Of a DNA stretch of 64,000 nucleotides, positions 18,138-25,992 are shown piece after piece. The position numbers and the translations under genes were made by a program. How positions within the stretch are numbered: position 1 is the stretch's first letter; every line of letters starts with the position of its first letter. Source of the stretch: Avedoeria sp964651245 (lineage in GTDB: Bacteria > Chloroflexota > Anaerolineae > Epilineales > Epilineaceae); NCBI GenBank assembly GCA_964651245.1, contig CAZYVI010000018.1, positions 36,158-100,157 of the forward strand, written 5' to 3'. The notes under the pieces were generated by a model. It saw only the letters and a list, made by a program, of their open reading frames with translations. It made no database searches and had not been told where the DNA came from.

Positions 18138-19466
18138 ATGAGCCCATCCCCACCCGGCGCCGGCCGCGCCATGCGCTGTCGTCCGCCCGCCGGGTGGTCC
18201 GTCCGGCGCGCAGGCCTCGCCGCGCTGGGCGCGGGCGCCGTCTTGACGGCGTGCGCGCGGCGCGGCGCCATGCTGCCATCGTCGCCGCTGGACCTCGAGG
18301 ACACGCCCCCGTCCGGTCGCGGCGGCGTCATCTTCACCCCGACGCCGACGCCGGGACCGTCGCCGACGCCCTCGGTGGCGCCGACCGTCGTGGTCGACCC
18401 GCCCGAGCCCGTCCAGCTGGCGCCCGGCCTGCGCGCCAGCGTCTACGCCGAGGCCGTCGGTCCGGTCGAGCGGCTGGCCGTGGCGCCGAACGGCGACGTG
18501 TTCGCCGCGCTGCCGCGGGAGAACCGAATCGTGGCGCTGCCCGACCGCAACCGCGACGGCTACGCCGACGGCGTGACGACGTGGTGGGACGGCGCCGGCC
18601 TCAACGGTCCCGACGGCCTGGCGTTTTGGAGCGACACGCTGTGGGTGGCCAACGAGGACGGCCTGGCCCGCTTCCCGTACCATGCCGGCGACGTCACGGC
18701 GCTCGCCCCGCCGACCACCGTCGTGCCGCTGCCGTCGGGCGGGCGGGTGCGCGGGCGGTCGCTGGCGGTGAATCGGCAGGGACAGCTGTTCCTGGGCGTC
18801 GGCGCCAGCTGCAACGCCTGCGTCGAGGACGACATCCGCCGCGCCACGGTGCTCCGCGTCGACGCCGAGACCGGTCGGACGCAGCGCTACAGCTCGGGGC
18901 TGCGCGCCCCGTCGGGCATCGCGGTCGACCCCGGCAGCGGCGAGGTCTGGGTGACCGATCGCGCCCGCGACGACCTCGGGGACGCCACGCCGCCCGACGA
19001 GCTGAACCGCCTCGGACCCGGCGCCGAGTTCGGCTGGCCCTTCTGCGTCGGGGCCCAGCGGCCCGACCCACAGCTGGGCGCCACGCTCGACATCTGCCGC
19101 GCCACCCAGCCGCCGGCGCTGACGTTCCCGCCCCACTTCGGCGTGCGCGGCGCGGCGTTCTACCGCGGCGCGATGTTCCCGGCCGAGTACGACGGCGGGC
19201 TGTTCGTCGCGAGCCACGGCTCCGAGGTCCAGCTCGCGCTGCAGGCGTACAAGGTGCTGTTCGTGCCGTTCCGCGCCGGTGCGCCCACCGGCGAGGTCCG
19301 CGACGTGGCCGCCGGCTGGATGAAGCCGGACACACGCCTGTGGGGACGGCCCGTCGACGTCGTCGTCGCCCCGGACGGCGCGCTCCTCGTGGCCGACGAG
19401 GCCGGGCGCCGCGTCTTCCGCCTCATTTACGCTCCCCATGCGACGCCGACCCCGCCGCTCTACTGA
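18138..19466 (+). CDS. Lipoprotein, PQQ-dependent sugar dehydrogenase-like beta-propeller
   Basis: This 442-residue protein has an N-terminal signal with the lipobox-like LGAGAVLTAC, so it is probably a lipoprotein. A Pro/Thr-rich linker (TPTPTPGPSPTP region) follows. The remainder is a six-bladed propeller of the soluble glucose/sorbosone dehydrogenase type, recognisable from LAVAPNGDVFAALPRENRIV, LRAPSGIAVDPGSGEVWVTDR and GAEFGWPFCVG. Family members oxidise sugars with pyrroloquinoline quinone outside the membrane, but many relatives have lost the cofactor, and activity is not assured. It is divergently transcribed from the MshC-like gene. Confidence 0.85.
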   Translation: MSPSPPGAGRAMRCRPPAGWSVRRAGLAALGAGAVLTACARRGAMLPSSPLDLEDTPPSGRGGVIFTPTPTPGPSPTPSVAPTVVVDPPEPVQLAPGLRASVYAEAVGPVERLAVAPNGDVFAALPRENRIVALPDRNRDGYADGVTTWWDGAGLNGPDGLAFWSDTLWVANEDGLARFPYHAGDVTALAPPTTVVPLPSGGRVRGRSLAVNRQGQLFLGVGASCNACVEDDIRRATVLRVDAETGRTQRYSSGLRAPSGIAVDPGSGEVWVTDRARDDLGDATPPDELNRLGPGAEFGWPFCVGAQRPDPQLGATLDICRATQPPALTFPPHFGVRGAAFYRGAMFPAEYDGGLFVASHGSEVQLALQAYKVLFVPFRAGAPTGEVRDVAAGWMKPDTRLWGRPVDVVVAPDGALLVADEAGRRVFRLIYAPHATPTPPLY

Positions 19467-19620
19467 CGGGGCGGCGCGGCCCGGCCAGCCCCGGACCCGC
19501 CCGCGACCGCTGCACTCGGCCCGGACCGCCGCCGCGCCGACCGCGGTATACTGGGCGCACCGCGCCCCCCGACGCCCTCGCCCGCCCCGCCGCGGCGCCC
19601 GTTCCCTGGGAGATAGAGCC

Positions 19621-21255
19621 ATGGTGCGTTTCGCCCGCGTGCTCGCCGCCGCCGTTTTGGCCACGCTCGCCGGTATGGCCGGCGGGCCGCGGCGCGCCGC
19701 CGCGCAGGCGCAGCTGTTCGTGAACACGACCGCCGATCTGCCGGTGTCGAGCGAGCAGTGCCTGCCCGGCAAGGTCTGCACGCTTCGGTCGGCGATCGAA
19801 AAGGCCGAGAGCGTGAGCAGCGGCGCGATCGTGACGGCCTGCTTCGACCCGACGGTCGTGCCCAACGCCAAGCGCTGCCCGCTCGGGGTGCAGCCGCTGC
19901 TGGCCGACGACCCCGGCTTCGATGCAGCCTCTGGCACGTGGCGCCTGACGCTGGCCAGCGGCGCACAGAACTTCGTGCTGAGCAAGGGCGGCACCCGCCT
20001 CGAGTTCGGCCGCTACGTCGACGGCTACCGCGGACCGCCCGACAACCGCTTCCAAGTGGCCAGCGGCGACGGCAACCAGCAGGTGGCGTTCCGCATCGAG
20101 AGCAACGGCAACGTGCTCGCCGGCTTCGATCTCGTCGGCGTATTTCAGGACTCGGCCGTGCTGCTGAAGGCCAGCATCGCCGGGGATGGCTCGTCGAACA
20201 ACCAGCTCGGTCCGGGGCTGTCGTTCCACGCGATCACGAGCGGCAACGGCATTCGGATCAGCGACCGCAGCTCGGTCGGCAACCGGGTGGTCGGGATCTG
20301 GTGCGGGCTGCGCGGCGACGGCGAGATCGATCCCATCGCCGAGGACTGCGTCGTGCTCGACAAGGGCACGAGCGGCAACACCGTCGGCGGGCCGACCGAG
20401 GCCGACCGCAACGTCCTGGCCGCCAGCACGCTCGGCGTCGGGCTGAAGATCGAAGGTCCGGAGAGCAACGACAACATGGTGCGCGGCAACTGGATGGGCC
20501 TCGACGCCACCGGCGCCGCCAAGGGCGACCTGCGCGCCGGCGTGCTCGTCATCCAGGGTGCGCACCGCACGCAGATCCTCGACAACGTGATCGGCGGGAC
20601 CGAGGGCGATTCGATCGCCGTCTTCGAGGAGAGCCACGAGTCGGTCGTCGAGGGCAACGCGCTCGGGCTGGCCGCCGACCGCACCACGTGTCTGGCGTCG
20701 CGCGGCGCTGGGGTCATCCTGAACTTCGGGCCGAAGCGCTCGCGCCTGACCGGCAATACGATCCGCTGCACGCGCGGCGGCGGGATCTCGATCAACGGCG
20801 CCGGATCGACCGGCAACCGCATCTCGGCCAACAGCATCGCCGAGACGAACCAGAAGGCGATCACGTTCTCGCAAGGGGCGCAGGGTCGGATGGCCAAGCC
20901 CGCGATCACCGAGGCCGGGTCCGACTTCGTCGCCGGCCGGGCGTGCGGCGGCTGCGTCGTCGAGGTGTTCAGCGATCCGGCCGGCGAGGCCAGCCAGTTC
21001 GAGGGCCGCGTCACCGCCGACGCCGCCAGCGGCACGTTTCGCTTCGACCACCCGACCGGCTTTCGGTTCGGCACGGTGAGCGTGACGGCCACGAACGGCG
21101 ACACGAGCAGCGAGCTCTCGGCCTTCCGGTCGGTGGCGGTCGTGCCGACGCGCACGCCGGCCGGTCCGTCGCCGACGCCGGGCCCGACGCCGTCCGACAC
21201 GCTCTTCCAGGGGCGCGCCTTCCTGCCGTGGCTGGGCCGTGTGGCGCACCGCTAG
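19621..21255 (+). CDS. Secreted right-handed beta-helix protein, CSLREA type
   Basis: The 544-residue product has a signal peptide (hydrophobic VLAAAVLATLAGMAGG, then AAAQAQ). Immediately after it VNTTADLPVSSEQC and VCTLRSAIEKAE match the CSLREA motif found at the start of many Chloroflexota surface proteins. The body shows parabactofilin/pectate-lyase-like repeats such as GNTVGGPTEADRNV and LTGNTIRCTRGGGIS, fitting a parallel beta-helix. A domain of about 80 residues, then a PTRTPAGPSPTPGPTP linker and a C-terminal AFLPWLGRVAHR, complete it. It probably lies on or outside the cell surface. TATACT at 19547-19552 is a possible -10 element. The ligand is unknown. Confidence 0.83.
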   Translation: MVRFARVLAAAVLATLAGMAGGPRRAAAQAQLFVNTTADLPVSSEQCLPGKVCTLRSAIEKAESVSSGAIVTACFDPTVVPNAKRCPLGVQPLLADDPGFDAASGTWRLTLASGAQNFVLSKGGTRLEFGRYVDGYRGPPDNRFQVASGDGNQQVAFRIESNGNVLAGFDLVGVFQDSAVLLKASIAGDGSSNNQLGPGLSFHAITSGNGIRISDRSSVGNRVVGIWCGLRGDGEIDPIAEDCVVLDKGTSGNTVGGPTEADRNVLAASTLGVGLKIEGPESNDNMVRGNWMGLDATGAAKGDLRAGVLVIQGAHRTQILDNVIGGTEGDSIAVFEESHESVVEGNALGLAADRTTCLASRGAGVILNFGPKRSRLTGNTIRCTRGGGISINGAGSTGNRISANSIAETNQKAITFSQGAQGRMAKPAITEAGSDFVAGRACGGCVVEVFSDPAGEASQFEGRVTADAASGTFRFDHPTGFRFGTVSVTATNGDTSSELSAFRSVAVVPTRTPAGPSPTPGPTPSDTLFQGRAFLPWLGRVAHR

Positions 21256-21300
21256 ACGGCGACGTTCCGGCCGGAACCGCCGCCGCGATCGGGGCCTTCG

Positions 21301-22077
21301 ATGAGCCGCGCGCCGCGACGACCCGCGGCGCCGGCGGCTCGGCCCGTCGAGATCGGCGGCTTCGGCGCCGCGTTCGGGGCCGTCCTCGTCGTCGGCGGGC
21401 TCGTCCTGGGCGGGCTCTGGCTGTGGCGGTCCGCGCGGGCGCCGTCGCCGCCGGGCGCCGGGCCGGCCGCAATCGGCGACACGGGCGCCGTGGCGCACGA
21501 TCCGCTGACCGGCGTGACCGCCGACGGCCACCCGCAGCTCGGGCTGGCGACGGCGCCGGTCGAGATCGTCGAGTTCAGCGACTACCAGTGTCCGAACTGC
21601 CGCCAGTTCGCGACCGAGGTCGTGCCCGCGATCAAGGACCGCTGGATTCGCACCGGCTTCGTTCGCATCGTCTACCGCGACCTCGTCGTGTTCGGCGCCG
21701 ACTCGCAGCGCGCCGCCGAGGCCGCCCAGTGCGCGGGCGAGCAGGGGCGGTATTGGCGCTTCCACGACGGTCTGTTCGCGCTGCGCGCCGCCGACGAGAA
21801 GCTGGACGCCGCGCACCTCACGGGCCTGGCGCGGGGGATCGAGCTCGACATGGCGGCGTTCGAGTCGTGCGTCGCCTCCGGTCGGACGCGGGCGCGGGTC
21901 GAGGCGTCGACGGCGTACGCCAAGGCGCAGGGCTTTCGCGGCACGCCGACGTTCCTCGTGAACGGACGGCAGGTGTCCGGCGCCATTCCGGCCGAGCAGT
22001 GGGTCGAGCTGTTCCAGCTCTACCAGCAGGAGCTCGCGCTGCCGTCGCCGCCGCCCCCGTCGCCGATCGTCCCGTAA
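21301..22077 (+). CDS. Membrane-anchored DsbA-family thiol-disulfide protein
   Basis: This 258-residue protein has one N-terminal membrane segment (FGAVLVVGGLVLGGLWLW) after a short cytoplasmic basic tail. A DsbA/DSBA-like thioredoxin domain follows. The active site is CPNC within EFSDYQCPNCRQFATEV, and the cis-Pro loop is FRGTPTFLVNG. It would act outside the membrane as an oxidase or isomerase of disulfides, comparable to BdbD or DsbA-like anchors of Gram-positives. A Pro-rich tail ends the protein. It lies 45 nt after the beta-helix protein and may be co-transcribed. Confidence 0.88.
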   Translation: MSRAPRRPAAPAARPVEIGGFGAAFGAVLVVGGLVLGGLWLWRSARAPSPPGAGPAAIGDTGAVAHDPLTGVTADGHPQLGLATAPVEIVEFSDYQCPNCRQFATEVVPAIKDRWIRTGFVRIVYRDLVVFGADSQRAAEAAQCAGEQGRYWRFHDGLFALRAADEKLDAAHLTGLARGIELDMAAFESCVASGRTRARVEASTAYAKAQGFRGTPTFLVNGRQVSGAIPAEQWVELFQLYQQELALPSPPPPSPIVP

Positions 22078-22146
22078 CGCCGCTTCGAACGACGCGGCCG
22101 CCGGTCGCCAGCCACGGCGCGGCGGGGCCGCATCGAGCAGCGACGC

Positions 22147-22353
22147 TCAGCCGCGCCGGCGCGCGGTCGCCCGCGGATCCGCCTCGACGGTACCGGGGTC
22201 GGTGACCTCGATGTGCAGGCCGGCGCACTCGAGTCGGGCATCGCTGGCGGTATACTCCACCAGCGCCAGGGCTTCCTTGAGCAGGCGGATGATCTCGTCG
22301 CGCGACCGAGATCCGCCGTAGGTTCCGGGGTGATCGATCAACACGGTGCGCAT
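22147..22353 (-). CDS. Small hypothetical protein, 68 residues
   Basis: The 68-residue product begins MRTVLIDHPGTYGGSRSR and contains an amphipathic helix (DEIIRLLKEALALVEY), then a short beta-type stretch LHIEVTDPGTVEAD. The ordered N-terminal two-thirds look like a real protein, unlike the Arg-rich residues obtained if the frame is extended upstream. It lies between the DsbA-like gene and the sigma-factor gene on the opposite strand. No family was recognised. Confidence 0.5.
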   Translation of the reverse strand: MRTVLIDHPGTYGGSRSRDEIIRLLKEALALVEYTASDARLECAGLHIEVTDPGTVEADPRATARRRG

Positions 22354-22531
22354 CGCGGGCGGCTCGCTAGCAGGGGCGCCGGCGTGGCCGGCGCATCGAA
22401 GTCGGCGCTCGAGGGGGCGACCTGGGACATCGAAGCGCGGGGCACAGTGTGGACCGCGAGGTCGGCCCGCGCAACCCGCGGGCGGCAACCGGCGTACACA
22501 GCGGCGCCGGACCGGGCTGGGAGGCGAGCAG

Positions 22532-23170
22532 ATGGCCGACAACCCCGATGAGCAGGCGTGGGTGACGGCGGCGCGCGGCGGCGACCGGCGGGCGTTCGAG
22601 GCGCTCGTCGAGCGCTACCAGCGGCCGGTCTACAACCTGGCGCTGCGGATGCTCGGCCGCGCTGAGGACGCCGAGGACGCGGGCCAGGAGGTGTTCCTGC
22701 GCGCCTACCGCGCCCTGCCCGCGTACGACAGCGCCCGGCCCTTCTCGACGTGGCTGCTGTCGATCGCCGCCCACCACTGCATCGACCGCATTCGGCGGCG
22801 GCGCATGCACGAGGTGTCGCTCGACGCGCTGCCGCCGTGGCGCCAGCTGGCGGCGCCGGCCGTCGACCCCGAGGACCACGCCGTGGCCGACGACCATGCG
22901 CGGCGGGTGCGCGCGCTGCTGCAGCTGCTGCCGGAAGACTACCGCCTGGTCGTCGTCCTTCGCTACTGGCACGACTTCGGCTACAGCGAGATCGCGGCGC
23001 TGACCGGCGAGAGCGAGTCGGCCATCAAGAGCCGGCTCCACCGTGCCCGCCGCCAGCTGGCCGAACACGTCGCGGCGATCGACCCCGTCGGAGGCGCGAC
23101 GGGCGATGCCCGCGCCGTCGGGGGCGGGGGACGGGTCGGTGCGACGGGCGTGGCCGCGGTGGGAGGTTGA
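22532..23170 (+). CDS. ECF-type RNA polymerase sigma factor
   Basis: This 212-residue sigma-70 family member has only regions 2 and 4. Region 2 runs from FEALVERYQRPVYNLALRML through AEDAGQEVFLRAYRAL and PFSTWLLSIAAHHCIDRIRRRR. Region 4 contains LLPEDYRLVVVLRYWHDFGY and TGESESAIKSRLHRARRQL. A Gly-rich tail of about 25 residues follows. ATG 22532 has GGGAGG seven nucleotides upstream. The two genes downstream encode a membrane protein of anti-sigma character and a bactofilin-like membrane protein, suggesting an envelope-stress or surface-structure regulon. Confidence 0.93.
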   Translation: MADNPDEQAWVTAARGGDRRAFEALVERYQRPVYNLALRMLGRAEDAEDAGQEVFLRAYRALPAYDSARPFSTWLLSIAAHHCIDRIRRRRMHEVSLDALPPWRQLAAPAVDPEDHAVADDHARRVRALLQLLPEDYRLVVVLRYWHDFGYSEIAALTGESESAIKSRLHRARRQLAEHVAAIDPVGGATGDARAVGGGGRVGATGVAAVGG

Positions 23171-23239
23171 CCCGATGATGCGACCCAAGGTGAGCACTCG
23201 GCGGCGGGCTCGGACCGTCGCGCACGGAAGGCGCTGCGC

Positions 23240-23713
23240 ATGAACATGCTCTCTACCTGGCCGGCCGCGGACGGCCCCGACGACGACGCGCCGTCGCTCG
23301 CCTGGCTCGATGGCTGGTTGCGCGCCGACGTCGACGTCGAGGTGCCGCCCGGCTTTCGGGGCCGGGTCGTCGCCCGGATCGAGGCCGAGCAGCAACGGCT
23401 CGTGCCGTGGCGGCAGGCGCTGGGCGTGATCGGCATGGTGCTGTCGGGCGTGTTGCTGGTGGCCTGGAGCGCGCTGCTGGTCGCCGGCCAGTGGCATGCC
23501 GCCATCGACGCCGCGCCGTTGGCCGGCGCGGTGCTTCCGGCGGCGCGGGCGCTGGCGATCGGCCTGCTCGCGCTCGGCGGGGCGTCGGGACCCGTCGTCG
23601 GGCGCGCCGTCGCCTACGCCGTCGCCGCCGTGGCGGTGGCCGCCCTGTGGTTCGGCGTCACCGTGGCGCCGCGCGCCGTGGCCCATCGCCAGCCCGCCCG
23701 GCGGCGCCCGTGA
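23240..23713 (+). CDS. Probable membrane anti-sigma factor
   Basis: The 157-residue protein has a cytoplasmic N-terminus of about 60 residues with VEVPPGFRGRVVARIEAEQ, a stretch typical of the segment just before the membrane in ECF anti-sigma factors. It is followed by two to three hydrophobic helices (VIGMVLSGVLLVAWSALL and AVAYAVAAVAVAALWFGV). No zinc-binding HxxxCxxC motif is visible, so it is not a classical ZAS-type anti-sigma. The assignment rests on position directly after the ECF gene and this membrane topology. Its stop codon overlaps the next gene in GTGA. Confidence 0.6.
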   Translation: MNMLSTWPAADGPDDDAPSLAWLDGWLRADVDVEVPPGFRGRVVARIEAEQQRLVPWRQALGVIGMVLSGVLLVAWSALLVAGQWHAAIDAAPLAGAVLPAARALAIGLLALGGASGPVVGRAVAYAVAAVAVAALWFGVTVAPRAVAHRQPARRRP

Positions 23714-25143
23714 CGGCGCGCCCGGGACGGCGCAGCGCCACGGCGCCGTCGGCCGTTGCCGGCGCCGCGGTCCGGTGCGCCACGGCGGTGGGGCTCGCGG
23801 TGCTGGTCCTCGCCGCTGCGGCGCGCCCCGCGCGCGCCGACGACGGCTGCCGGCCGGTGCTCGACGCGTCGGTGCGCGTGGCCACCGGTGCGACGCGCGG
23901 TTGCAGCATCTGGGTGGCCGGGCACGACGCCATCGTCGAGCAGGGCGCCGAGGTCGAGGGGGACGTGTTCGCGCTCAGCGGCCGCGCGATCGTCGACGGC
24001 ACGGTGCGCGGCTCGGTCAACGTCATCGGCGGCGACGCCGCGATCGCGGGGCGCGTCACGGGCGACGTCTACGCCTCGGGCGACGTGCGCATCGCGGCCG
24101 CTGGGCGCGTCGACGGGCGGGTGACCGGCGGGCGGGTGCGGGCCGACGCCGCGGCGCGGCTCGGCAGCGACCAGGTCGAGCTCGGTCGTGGCTGGACGGC
24201 CGGCCCGGATGGTGCCCGCTGGAGTGTGCGCGGGGCGGGCCGGGCGCTGTGGAACGTGGCGGTCACGGTCGTGCTCGCGGCGCTTTTCGGGGCGCTCGCG
24301 GCGCTGTCGCTGCCGCGCTGGGTGAACCGCCTGCGCGACACCGCCGCGCGGGGTACGGCGTGGACGCTGCTGGCCACCCTCATCGGCCTGGCGGTCGTGG
24401 CCGCGGCCCTGGCCGTCGCCTGGTTGCCGGGCGCCGATGGCGACACGTGGCTGGCGTGGCTCGGCCCGATCGTGCTGGCGGCGTTCGGCGCGCTCGGCCT
24501 CGGCGCGCGGCTGGGCCGTCGCCTGGCGCCGCGTCGGCCAGCCCCTGTCCAGGTCGCGCTCGGCCTGGGGTTGCCGAGCCTCGGGATCGCCGCCCTCAAC
24601 CAAACCGGGTTGCTGGTGCTGCTGTGCGGTGGCAGCGCGCTGCTGTTGGTCTGGGGCGCTTGGGCGATCGGCGTCGCGCTCTTGTCGCTGCCGTTCCGGT
24701 CGCGCGCCGTGGCGCCGCGCGCCGAGGTCGCGGCCGCGACGGCGCCGTTCGCGGCCGCCGACGGCAGGGGCGGCGCGGACGAACGGGTCGGCCGCGAATC
24801 GGCGGCCGACGCCGCGCCGACGGCCGACCCGCCGCTCACCCCGGCCGAGGCGCCCGCGGCGGACGCCGGACCCGAGCCGCCGGCGACGGCGCACCCAACG
24901 CACGCAACCCACGCCGCGGACGGGGCGGACGCCGACGATCCGCTGGACCTGCGGCGCATCCCCGGGATCACGCCCGTGTACGCGCACCTGCTGCGCGCCG
25001 GCGGGATCGAGACGCTGGCGGCGCTCGCCGACCGCGATCCGGACGAGGTTGTGGCGTGTCTGGCGGCGCCGGACGTGATCGGCATCGATCGCGAGACCGC
25101 CACGCTGTGGGTGGCGATGGCGCGCCGACGCCTGGGGCGCTAG
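23710..25143 (+). CDS. Bactofilin-like beta-helix membrane protein with helix-hairpin-helix tail
   Basis: The 477-residue product starts with a signal peptide (AVLVLAAAARPARADDGC). Residues ~55-150 are a run of short strands such as GDVFALSGRAIVDGTVRGSV and IGGDAAIAGRVTGDVYASG, the pattern of bactofilin/polymer-forming domains. Four hydrophobic helices follow (~175-330). A disordered Ala/Pro-rich linker precedes a C-terminal domain, DLRRIPGITPVYAHLLRAGG through ATLWVAMARR, which resembles a helix-hairpin-helix (DUF4332-like) DNA- or protein-binding module. Because the beta-helix follows a signal peptide it is probably outside, with the HhH part on the other side of the membrane. Translation is coupled to the anti-sigma gene. 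Confidence 0.75.
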   Translation: MTARPGRRSATAPSAVAGAAVRCATAVGLAVLVLAAAARPARADDGCRPVLDASVRVATGATRGCSIWVAGHDAIVEQGAEVEGDVFALSGRAIVDGTVRGSVNVIGGDAAIAGRVTGDVYASGDVRIAAAGRVDGRVTGGRVRADAAARLGSDQVELGRGWTAGPDGARWSVRGAGRALWNVAVTVVLAALFGALAALSLPRWVNRLRDTAARGTAWTLLATLIGLAVVAAALAVAWLPGADGDTWLAWLGPIVLAAFGALGLGARLGRRLAPRRPAPVQVALGLGLPSLGIAALNQTGLLVLLCGGSALLLVWGAWAIGVALLSLPFRSRAVAPRAEVAAATAPFAAADGRGGADERVGRESAADAAPTADPPLTPAEAPAADAGPEPPATAHPTHATHAADGADADDPLDLRRIPGITPVYAHLLRAGGIETLAALADRDPDEVVACLAAPDVIGIDRETATLWVAMARRRLGR

Positions 25144-25144
25144 C

Positions 25145-25840
25145 GTGACGACGACCGGCCACGACGTGGTCCGCGTCACGGCGTGGGGTGCGGCCTGGGG
25201 CGTGTTCATCAGCGCGACGCCGTTGCCGCCGGAGCTGTTCTGGCCGCGGGTCGCCGCGTTGGCGGCCGCCGTGTGGTTGCTGGGCGTGGCCGCGTCGCTG
25301 CGCGGTCGCGCCGCGGCGGTCCCGGGCATCCTGGGCGGCGCGCCAGGCCTCGCAGCGGCCGGCCTGGCCGTGGCCGCGCTGCTCGGCGTGTTCACGTTCG
25401 CCGCCGCCGTCGCCGCCGCGGTCCTGCACGCCGCGCGCGCCCGGCGACCGAGCGGGCCGCTCGACCTCGGCGTCGCGGCGACCGCCGCCGCGATCGCGGC
25501 CTGGACCGCCGTCGGCCCGCTGGCGGCGCCCGCCCCGGCCGGCGTCGAGGTCGGCGCGTTGGCCGTGCTGGTGGCGTGCGGCGGCCTGGCGGCGTCGTTC
25601 GCGCCGGCGCAGCACGACGGCCGGGGCGCGGGCGTGGGGCCGCGGCTGGCCTTCGGGCTGGCGCTGGCCGGCGCGCTGGCGTGGGACGCCCGGGCGGCCG
25701 GGCTGTGGCTGGCGGCGCTCGCGCTCGCCGCCGCCTGGCCGTTCGTCCACGCGCGGCGACCGCTGCCGCGCGCGTGGCTGGCGCACGCCGTGCCCGCCGT
25801 GCTGTGGGCGGTATGCAGCGTCGACCACCTGACGCCCTAG
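25145..25840 (+). CDS. Hypothetical polytopic membrane protein
   Basis: The 231-residue product is almost entirely hydrophobic, with about seven Ala/Leu/Val-rich segments (for example VAALAAAVWLLGVAASL and LAFGLALAGALAWDA). No charged active-site motif or family signature was recognised. The GTG at 25145 starts one base after the previous stop, so it is the last gene of the sigma-factor operon. It could be a partner of the bactofilin-like protein, but this is only positional. Confidence 0.6.
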   Translation: MTTTGHDVVRVTAWGAAWGVFISATPLPPELFWPRVAALAAAVWLLGVAASLRGRAAAVPGILGGAPGLAAAGLAVAALLGVFTFAAAVAAAVLHAARARRPSGPLDLGVAATAAAIAAWTAVGPLAAPAPAGVEVGALAVLVACGGLAASFAPAQHDGRGAGVGPRLAFGLALAGALAWDARAAGLWLAALALAAAWPFVHARRPLPRAWLAHAVPAVLWAVCSVDHLTP

Positions 25841-25899
25841 CCCGGCGCGCAGCGGCGCCCGCTTGCGCCGCCGCCTCGGCGGCGCGACGCCGGGTGCCG

Positions 25900-25928
25900 T
25901 TGCCGGCCCACAACGCCGTTCGTATACT
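25900..25928 (+). promoter_or_regulatory. Promoter of the cdaA operon
   Basis: TTGCCG (25900-25905) and TATACT (25923-25928) are spaced by 17 nt. Transcription should start at about 25935, directly at the ATG of a short ORF (25936). Confidence 0.68.
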
Positions 25929-25935
25929 CTGCGGG

Positions 25936-25992
25936 ATGCCCGCGTCGCGCCTGCCCGTCCGGCGCCGCCACACCCCAGAGCGACCGATGTGA
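25936..25992 (+). CDS. Possible leaderless 18-residue leader peptide before cdaA
   Basis: An 18-codon ORF starts with ATG 7 nt after the -10 hexamer and so at the predicted transcription start. Its product is basic (six Arg in 18 residues: MPASRLPVRRRHTPERPM). Its stop TGA (25990-25992) overlaps the cdaA GTG (25989) as GTGA, which would couple translation of cdaA to it. There is no Shine-Dalgarno sequence before cdaA, which supports a coupling role. Confidence 0.4.
   Translation: MPASRLPVRRRHTPERPM

Noticed and set aside
22251..22256. TATACT as a promoter for the sigma-factor gene
   Set aside because: No -35 partner, a 270-nt leader would result, and the bases are codons of the small minus-strand gene.
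22354..22542. Longer start for the 68-residue minus-strand gene
   Set aside because: The added residues are Arg/Pro/Cys-rich and look like a shadow of the sigma-factor leader.
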